This document shows, piece by piece, positions 55,782 through 64,000 of a stretch of 64,000 bases of DNA. Under the pieces are notes generated by a model. The model was not told the origin of the DNA and ran no database searches. It saw only the letters and a program-made list of their open reading frames with translations. The position numbers and the translations under genes were made by a program. The DNA comes from Cercis canadensis (taxonomy: Eukaryota > Streptophyta > Magnoliopsida > Fabales > Fabaceae). Numbering within the stretch: position 1 is the stretch's first letter; each line of letters begins with the position of its first letter. Location of the stretch: contig QAOA01004724.1 of the NCBI GenBank assembly GCA_003255065.1, positions 310,001 to 374,000 on the forward strand, read 5' to 3'.

Positions 55782-57408
55782 GACTAAAATATTGTTTTTG
55801 TCCCTGACTTTTGTGTATGTTCTTAGTTTAGTCCCCATACTACAAGGCGTTCTCAAAAAGGTCTCTCACCTACCATTTTTGCTTCATTTAAATCCTTTCA
55901 TTAGGATGTCATTTAGCACACTAACAAAAGTGCTGACGTGTCCGATGACATGGTAGCAAATGCCAACTCATACCCCAAAAGCGCATGTTTTGGTCCCTAA
56001 CTTTTTTGCACATTCTCAGTTTAGTCCTTGATATTTGTGCATATTCTCAGTTTAGTCCTTGAGTACAAGACATTCTCAAAAAGTTCCCTCACCTATCATT
56101 TTTGCTTCATTTAAATCCTTTCGTCAAGATGCCGCTTAGCACACTAACGAAACTGCTTATGTGTTTAGTTAAAAGATGACATGATAGCTTGAAATGCCAA
56201 CTAAGACCCTAAATAACCCAACCACATCATTGAAACTTAGTTGATTTAAAATCTTGGAGCTTAGTTTCATAGCTTGCATCTAATAGGGCATTAAATTGTG
56301 TAAACAACTATTTCCAACAAATATATTATGTCATTAAAGGAAATGGAACACGTAAAATATTAAAGTGCCATTGTTATCAACAATGCATTCAAAAAAAGTA
56401 AATTGTTTTCATTCTCATGAAAAAAATATAATAGGTAATAGAGAATTGAAATTTTTACTCCACTATAAGAGCTATAGCATAAGCTTCTTAAACAAAAANA
56501 AAAAAAAAAAAAAAAATAGAGATTGTATTGTAGTGGAGTGAAAATTCTCATCCTTTGTTAGCACTTTCATTAGTGTGTTAAGCAACATCATGATGGAAGG
56601 ATTTAAATGAAGTGAAAATAATAGGTGAAGGACCTTTTTGAAAATGTCTTGTACTCAGAGACTAAACTAAAAACGTGTACAAAAGTTATGAACTAAACTG
56701 AAAATGTACACACAAGTCATAGACGAAAACATGCGCTTTTGGGGTATAAGTTGGCATTTGCTGCCATGTCATTGGACACAACTATTTCCAACAAATATAT
56801 TATGTCATTAAAGGAAATGGAACAGGTAAAATATTAAAGTGCCGTTGTTATCAACAATGCATTCAAAAAAAGTAAATTGTTTTCATTCTCATGAAAAAAA
56901 TATAATAGGTAATAGAGGATTGAAATTTTTACTCCACTATAAGAGCTATAGCATAAGCTTCTTAAACAAAAAAAAAAAATAAAAAAAAAATAGAGATTGT
57001 ATTGTAGTGGAGTGAAAATTCTCATCCTTTGTTAGCATTTTCATTAGTGTGTTGAGCAACATCATGATGGAAGGATTTAAATGAAGTGAAAATAATAGGT
57101 GAAGGACCTTTTTTAAAATGTCTTGTACTCAGAGACTAAACTGAAAACGTGTACAAAAGTTATGAACTAAATTGAAAATGTACACAAAAGTCATAGACCA
57201 AAACATGCGCTTTTGGGGTATAAGTTGGCATTTGCTGCCATGTCATCGGACACGTTAGCACTTCCGTTAGTGTGCTGAACGGCATCCTAACGGAAAGATT
57301 TAAATGAAGCGAAAATGATAAATGAGAGACTTTTTTGAGAATGTTTTAAAGTCGGGGACTAAATTAAGAACATGCATAAAAATTAAGGACGAAAACAGTA
57401 TTTTAGTC
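55782..57408. mobile_element. Composite long-TIR element of about 1.6 kb
   Basis: The ends are inverted repeats: GACTAAAATATTGTTTTTGT on the left and GACTAAAATACTGTTTTCGT read inward from the right, continuing through the TTTAGTCCCC region. Related inverted modules recur inside (55984-56170 forward; about 56570-56770 and 57040-57260 reversed), as if one element landed in another. A 474-bp block is directly duplicated (about 56301-56774 and 56775-57248), with a single N at 56499. The flanks share TAATTTT, a possible imperfect target duplication. No transposase frame is present. Confidence 0.7.
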
Positions 57409-58496
57409 TAATTTTAGAAGGTGTTCGAAGTTGCTAATAACTTCCAGTTCCCTTTATTTCATCAATAAAATTTTCCATTGTATTAATATGCAATGTGATT
57501 CTCATTTCGCTTTGTCGAATTCATAATTTTGATGATGAATCGATGATGACGTACTGTACGAACTAAAATCTTTTGGTGATGATGATTAATCACAAATTTG
57601 TTCCATTTAGTAGCCTGAAATAGTGCACTCTCATGCCTCATAAATGTAATTTTCTTCGTGATTCTTAATGTTTATTAAATGCTCAAAATATTAAAGAAAA
57701 ATATTATTACGTGATTTAATAATACTCAATATTATCTAATTTTTTTTAAAAGAATCGTTATTTTTACACTCAATTTTACTAATAACACAATTTATTTAAC
57801 GTTTAAATATAATATAAATTAATTTTTATCATCATTTAATATAAAAAATTTAAGTCAATTATAAAAATCTTTATTTAATATGAAAAAATTTCATATTAAT
57901 TAAGTACAATTTAATTTATATCTTATTTAGATATTAAATAAAATGTGACATTAATAGAATAAAATGCTCTCTTTTTTGAATTGCAATGTAACAGATTGAT
58001 TACTACAAACTTGTCAAGTATGTACATATAAACTATGTGAAGCATAAAATTTGGATCTCCCTCTTCATGCTTCTAACAAATATATATCCACGTAAAGGAA
58101 GACTACACATTTAAATTTATGACGTTTTTGCTCCTCCAAGGGAGCTCAATTACTTACATTCGTGCACTTTAAAAAAAGATACTTTCGTATGTGAGAGATA
58201 AACACAATGGCAAATTGAAATATATTCAACATGCTAACCACAGCACCATTAGCAATTTTATACATTCTATAAATGAAACAATCAGAGTTTAGAGAGAAGA
58301 AGGAGACGTGGGGAAGAGAATTGAAAACGGCCAATGTGCAAATACATGCATATGACCTTTACACATTCATTTTTCATCCTTGCATTTTTTCAACACCAAG
58401 ATCAAAACAAAACAAAATCTATAATGTTCATACGATGCAAACCTATTGAATTACAAAAAGCCCCGTATAGTGACAATCCTAAATGGGTGAAAATAT
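57409..58496. other. AT-rich intergenic, 3' side of VAMP copy 2
   Basis: No gene or clear element is recognised. Part adjacent to 58497 is the 3' UTR of VAMP copy 2. Confidence 0.45.
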
Positions 58497-61400
58497 TTAT
58501 TTACCACAATTGAAGCCATGACAAACGGAAAGAACAATTATGAGAATCAAGGCAATTAAGATACCCAGAACTATTAGCTTTATCTTCATGTTCTTCAACC
58601 ACATCTTTCTCCTCACCTGAGTTCCCTGCTGCCTGAAATCTTGTGCCTGCAAAGCCACACCATTTGAATAATCAATTACAGCCCATATACAAATACCAAA
58701 GATCCGTCTACCGGATAGAAAGTCGGTGCTATTAATGTCCCTATGGTGCAGCCAGTTTTTTTTTTTTTTCCTCAATAGGAAGGTTGTGGCTAGCAGTTAA
58801 ACCCTATTGCTTAGAAATAAATATCTACAGACAGGGTTGCTATATATGAAATCTAACAGTAATCTTCATCTTGGGTATTTTTGTGATTTTTTGACACTCG
58901 TGACTGATTAAATATTTGGGACTCAAGTTGCATTCAACAAGGAAGTGATCTAACATTTCCAAATTCACTTTGCAAAGGCTAAGGAAAATTAATTCTTTTA
59001 CATGAAGGAACCTAAAATTCCTGTGCCAGTTTGTAGATATTCACATTTAATATAACTACTTGAATTATATTTATAGCATACAAAGAGAAAATTTAGAAAT
59101 TCGCTTTATCTAAAATCATTTCCTAGCTCAGTTTTTCCAAAATATCACTTGTTTAGTTTCTGTGTGAACATTAATAGCGTGACTAGCAACTGACCTGATA
59201 GCGAAGGTTCTCTGTTTTATCCACCAAAACCTCAATCTTCTCTCCACGATCAAGAACCTGCATATAAGATATCATAAAATGAAATGACCACATTCAGATA
59301 AATTTCTGTAATCTTATCAACAATCATATTGGGGAGATGGAAATATAGAAGTGCGGTAATCTTATCACCAATCCTTTTCCAGCAAAGACAGACAGACAGA
59401 GGAAAATATAGACTTTAACCCTCCTAAACCCCACAACAAAGAAGGCCAAAACTGTATATATAGTAGCAGGGGAAATATGAAGTGCTGTACCTTCTCAATA
59501 TTTTCAATCATAACTTCTTTGACTTCAGAAACCTGAGCTTTCACTTTCGCAAGTTTGCTAATCTCCTCTGGGTGTTCAACACAATACTGCATCTGTTCCT
59601 TTAACTTGGGTCTATTCATAAACAACAAAAACTTCACATTATTGCAATCCACAGCAGAATGGCATATTTGTTATACATAATAGTGCAGCAAACTTAAGTA
59701 CCCAAATTCTCTGTTAAGGCTTTTAGCAGCAGCTGTTGCAGCTTTTCCTCCACCATATCTCTTGGTAAAGTCTTCCTTGACGCGTTCAAGAAAGGCCATC
59801 GGAATTTGACGACCAACTGACTCCACTGCCACTATACAGTAAGCTACAAAATGATAGATCAAGTTAGTCCAACAAATGATGGTATAAGTTCAGCAGAAAA
59901 AGGAAAAGAATATATATACATCAAAAGTGTAAGATTTCAATAGAGGTTAAGTATAAATAATTAAGCCGTAGTCATCACTTCCAATAAAACAGAAAGCTTT
60001 GCACACATGAAAATAGACAAGCAAAGAATAATATTATTATAGCCAAGACACTCTGAATGTAGCCAGTACTCATAGAAAATTGATTCCTGAGTTATACATT
60101 GTTGAAAAAAATTTCCATTTTGATGTTTGCTTCCAACATTTCTTTCCAATTTTGTTCTAAGAAGAGACCAGATTGACTTGGTTGGTTAAAAGGTTTATGA
60201 AAACGTCACCAATGACCATTGACATCCAATCATTAAATATTTACTCACAAAATAGATCTCTTATAGTTTTAATCAATAATCAGATGCTTAAGATGACTTC
60301 ATTAATCCTTTTGTCTTCTAGAAGTTTCTTGACCCATTAATGATACATTCATCACATTCAGATTGACATAAAACAATCCCATAATCCTTTATAACTAACA
60401 TAAGATGGACAAAATACACCTATTTTTGCCCATCTATTAGCTTCTGGTAAATATATATAAATATAAACTGTAAAAGGAAACTCCATATTATAGCAGCTAT
60501 GGCAGCACAGATACCATGAAAGGCAATATAGAGGAATGTCACAGCATGTGTATGGATTGGCAGTGGAGCTCACCCATAATCATTTCCTACAGTGCAGAAG
60601 TTGAAAAGCTATCTCAGGTAGCTTCTCACTTTTACTGTAGGAAGTGATTTTGGAAGGGCTGACCGCTCTTCCAAACATGCATTGACTTGCCTCACTTAAA
60701 AGTTACCATTTAATGCATACATAACCAGTCTTGTACATTAATCATCTTTAAGAGTCTCTTGTCAAGACTAGTAATTCAACTCAGTCTATTAGTCACATCA
60801 TACAAGGGTTTTAATCTCAAAATTAAACTTTATGCACTGTATGTCAAATTAAGAACTTCCACTAATGCAAGTTATTCACATAGACACATACTCATAAACC
60901 ATTTTCTAGTTTATACATAAACAGGCTTTACAGTCATTCCCATAAACTTAAAATCCCACTTTGGTAACACCACATTACAGCAGGATCTAGCAAAAAATAA
61001 CAGGGAAAAATTCAAAGAGAAAACTGAAGTTGTTCTTTATGGAAATGCCAATGTACAACGTTGGTGTGGGATATTTTAGTTATAAACTTAAGCAACAGTT
61101 AACTGCAATAAAAAAGCTATATCATTATTAACTTCAAACTTCAATCACTAATCATGGAAGCATCATAAAGAAGGATTTAACCCTCTATGGGATCTGAACT
61201 TTCTCTGCATGATTATGCCATGCTATTAAAACACTTGAGGAAGTCCTGCTTACTTAAGCAATTAAGAAAGGTTCCAAGGCTCCATTTGGTTAAATCACTT
61301 CCATATCATAGAATTTCAATATATTTTTATACACACATCATGTAAGCTTACATCTCTTTCAATTCAATCTTTTATCAAGTTAGGGTAAAAACAAAATAAA

Positions 61401-62175
61401 GCAAGAAAGAAGCCAACGTCATAAGTTCAACAAACTATATGCAGTCTATTTCTTACACACTACATAGTAGTCATTTCATGAACCAAATCCAAATGAGTAT
61501 GCAACAATCATATCAGATTAAACATTTGATATTACATGGCATGAGAAAATCAAGTTAATTGTTACCCCTTTACACACTCGACTAAAGATAATTCAATTAG
61601 TTTCTGCAGCAAGGTTCATTTGTCCCTTATTCACCATTTGAACCTTACGAACATCCTCAATAAACAATATTAATTATAAACTAAAACCCAATTCTATTTT
61701 TCCCCACTTTTCCAGATCCACACAGAAACCCAGAAGACCGTTTCCATGGTTAGTGAACAATTCAAATGAAAATACGACCAGATAGAACAGAAATCACCCA
61801 TTTCATCAGCAAAACTCACTAAATCAAGAAAAGGATGATAATCAAAAAACCAATCATAAAAACTACAAGCTAACCAAATCAAATAAAAGAGTAGTAATCA
61901 AATTCAGAAAGCGTCAGCTACAAACAGATCAGAGTCTCCAAGCAAACAAGAAGGAGATAAGATCATAGAGAGAGTGAAAAATTACTGAATCCATTATCAA
62001 CGAGGTAGTTGAAGGTGTGGCCATCGCAGTTGTAGGTGAATTTCTGGTTAGAGGCGGGGAGCCTCTGGAGGCACTGCAAAGCTATGCTGGTGAAGTTGCC
62101 GGTGAAGTCAGTGTGCTCTGCAAGGATCACCGTCCCACGCGCTACGAAGCTGTAGATCAGCGATTGCTGCGCCAT
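58497..62175 (-). CDS. VAMP72: VAMP72-type R-SNARE, copy 2 (VAMP726-like tail)
   Basis: Exons 62175-61986, 59843-59702, 59611-59491, 59257-59195 and 58646-58497 have exactly the same sizes and phases as copy 1 (190/142/121/63/150 bp) and give 221 residues. The longin domain starts [20 protein letters not shown]. The SNARE motif has [20 protein letters not shown]; the usual NLRSQ reads NLRYQ, and exon 3 starts PKLKEQ instead of SKLKEQ. The zero-layer arginine is kept. The anchor [20 protein letters not shown] ends HGFNCGK, as in VAMP726. The two genes are tandem paralogues about 4.2 kb apart on the same strand. They probably have overlapping roles in secretion; the tail differences suggest some specialisation, an inference only. 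Confidence 0.95.
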
Positions 62176-62381
62176 CGGAACAGGAAGCGAAGCTCAAACC
62201 CTAAGAGATTCAGAGAGAAAAGGGAAGGTCTTGGTTGTTGCAAAGAGGAAGATTTTTCAAAAGGAAAGGTTTTATTGCAGGGAAAGAGAGAAGACAAGAC
62301 GGAATGTGAACTAGGAACTAGGAAGCCAGCAAAAGCGTGTATTTTTTCATGCGGTTACTAAGATGCCCTCTAAGTTGGGGG

Positions 62382-62405
62382 TTTATAACGAAAATGCCAC
62401 GCCGT
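62382..62405 (-). promoter_or_regulatory. Conserved upstream block, VAMP copy 2
   Basis: tttataacgaaaatgccacg plus ccgt, about 210-230 bp upstream of the start codon, matches the block upstream of VAMP copy 1 with two substitutions. A second shared stretch follows further upstream (aaagtccc, ttctag, ctctgcaag and acgaaataaa in both). Confidence 0.5.
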
Positions 62406-62807
62406 AGTGACGAGGTCAGAGGAAAGTCCCGGTTCTAGTCTTCTAGAACGCTATTCTCTGCAAGAACATAGCACGAAATAAATGAAAATTTTGGAGGGCA
62501 AATCTGTCCTAAAATGGAAGAGCACCAGCTAATTGCTAGAATATTTCCAAAGATTAGACAAGTGAGAATACTCTGATTCATTATTTTGGGGTCAAAGAAA
62601 TGAATATTAGTTTTTTTAGGGGGAAGAAATGAATATTAGTTATGAAACAATAATTATAATAATTTATTATTTTTTGAAGGATATTATCTTGAGAATTAAT
62701 GTTATAGTCAAATTGATAGAATATGATTTTTTTTTTCTTGCCTTTGAAAGCTATGTTATTGACACTTGAATATCAAACGTTTATCAACAAAATATTAATC
62801 AAATTCA

Positions 62808-63129
62808 CTTATTGGCGGAAAATTTACTTTAATAATATATTTTTACAAATTATTTACATAAATTGGACAATTTTTAAACTATTTATTTAAAATAAGTATT
62901 TTTAAATATTTTATTAATTTTTCAACAAAGTGAGACGTAAAAAAAGCTATGCAATAAACACGCTTTAGCTCTAAAGCATGTTCACTGTCTGATTTTTTCT
63001 ATATTTCACTTTGTTGAAAAATTAATAAGATATTCAAAAGTACCCATTTTAGATAAATAGTTTAGAAATTAATCCATTTATGTAAATAATTTGTAAAAGT
63101 GTATTATTTAAGTCAATTAGCCTTATTGG
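62808..63129. mobile_element. 306-bp foldback element with 8-bp TSD
   Basis: The element spans 62816-63121, flanked by the direct repeat cttattgg (62808-62815 and 63122-63129). Almost the whole element is an inverted repeat centred near 62970. Arms share TTTACAAATTATTTACATAA and TATTAATTTTTCAACAAAGT. The centre is a short palindrome around ACACGCTTTAG / CTAAAGCATGT. Arm sequences resemble the outer arms of the element at 35429-35866. Confidence 0.75.
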
Positions 63130-64000
63130 TTATTGCATGAAAGCAATATATAATTATATGCTTAGAAAAGTCAATTTCAGAGCTACTTTGATAATATTAG
63201 TAAAAAGAAAATGTTCTAAGATTATTATTCAAAATAGTTTTTACCTTCTTGAATGACTTTATTTGTCAATTATCTTTCAATAAAAACTTTGATTGAAACT
63301 TTTAAAAAATATTATACCTTTCCCATCAGATTTTGTTTTGCTTTATTTCTACAGTGATGATTAAAATTTTATTGTATTAATATAAGCCCGTCAAAAGGAT
63401 TGACAAGAACAAGGAGCTAAAAATATATGAGATCAGCTTGTGGGATTGTGATTATATTCACTATCAATCCATCACGTTAATTATAAGAAGTAGTGTCATT
63501 ATCAAGTGAGCATATCCGTGCATCCAATGCCAATGATATTAAATAAGATAAGCACCTAAAATTAATTTGCAGGATATTCATATTTGACAAGATTGTTCTT
63601 TAGCTTTTACTTTTTTTTTTTTGGTATATAAAAGTTTAAAATGAAGGGAGTTTATTCTATTCTAAGGCCAAGACACGCTATAAGTTTTAATGAGAATTTG
63701 CAGTGATACTTACATATCACTTACTAAAAAATGACTGTTTGTTTTTATGATACTTACTACTAACCAATGAGTTGGTTTACTCAAAGAAAANAAAAAAAAA
63801 AAAAAAAAAAAGCCAATGAGTTGGCGTAATTGTTATCTTATATAAGTTTTAGAATTTAATTTTGATTCATTGATAGTGTAATGTTTTAAATGATTATTGA
63901 ACCATACAGTTAAATTTTTTAGTTAAGAATATGAGAAATGAGGATTTGAACTTAAGCTTAACCTTTTGGAGAAATTCCTAAACCAATTGTGTTGTATGTA
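63130..64000. other. AT-rich right end of window with a SINE-like remnant
   Basis: No gene is seen. A single N at 63791 lies in poly-A between two copies of ccaatgagttgg. At 63932-64000 the minus strand has an A-box-like ACACAATTGGTTTAGG and a B-box-like AAGTTCAAATCC, resembling the fragment at 14607-14690. Confidence 0.4.

Noticed and set aside
1-64000. CRISPR arrays, operons, rRNA or intact tRNA genes
   Set aside because: None found. The sequence is plant nuclear DNA with spliced genes.

Overview
The window is nuclear DNA of a dicot plant. The evidence is AT-rich intergenic sequence, genes with GT-AG introns, plant-specific families (SDI-type TPR proteins, F-box/DUF295, VAMP72 longin R-SNAREs) and several plant DNA-transposon families. 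I cannot name the species from the sequence. A woody rosid would fit, but that is a guess. Two long N runs and eleven isolated single Ns show it is a draft assembly. Most single Ns sit between short near-identical direct repeats and look like overlapping contig ends that were never merged.

Layout: (1) 2-221, the last two exons of an unidentified + strand gene. (2) 3.4-5.8 kb, an F-box/kelch gene preceded by an inverted partial copy of its own promoter and 5' end. (3) 7.5-10.6 kb, a hAT-type element with a solo-LTR-like insertion nested in it. (4) 11.2-13.7 kb (-), an RH47-type DEAD-box helicase. (5) 15.4-18.8 kb (+), an eight-exon Alba/RGG RNA-binding protein gene. (6) 19.5-21.3 kb, a gap, a clipped gene start (-) and a hAT transposase remnant. 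(7) 23.3-45.7 kb (+), four tandem SULPHUR DEFICIENCY-INDUCED (SDI)-like TPR genes A-D, plus a broken and an intact pantothenate synthetase gene (PANC). (8) 47.0-48.2 kb (+), an F-box/DUF295 gene. (9) 49.6-62.2 kb (-), two tandem VAMP72-type R-SNARE genes. (10) The right end holds only repeats.

Biology: the core is a sulphur-response cluster. All four SDI-like genes share the same four-exon structure (41/71/52/about 133 codons), and each carries a conserved promoter block. The block's core, TCCAGGTTCA or a variant, matches the UPE-box recognised by EIL3/SLIM1-type factors under sulphur deficiency. SDI-C with the truncated PANC, and SDI-D with intact PANC, are the two units of one roughly 7.7 kb tandem duplication. 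Its right breakpoint fell in PANC intron 1, which explains the truncated first PANC copy. In Arabidopsis the same neighbours are split between two places: SDI1 beside PANC (At5g48850/At5g48840), and SDI2 beside VAMP726 and VAMP721 (At1g04770/60/50). This window holds both sets together and probably resembles the ancestral block.

Mobile DNA is abundant but almost all non-autonomous. It includes a 212-bp Mutator-type MITE family with 9-bp target duplications, a second Mutator-type family of about 490 bp, foldback elements with palindromic cores, a 1.6-kb composite long-TIR element, and hAT remnants. I saw no CRISPR array, rRNA or intact tRNA gene.
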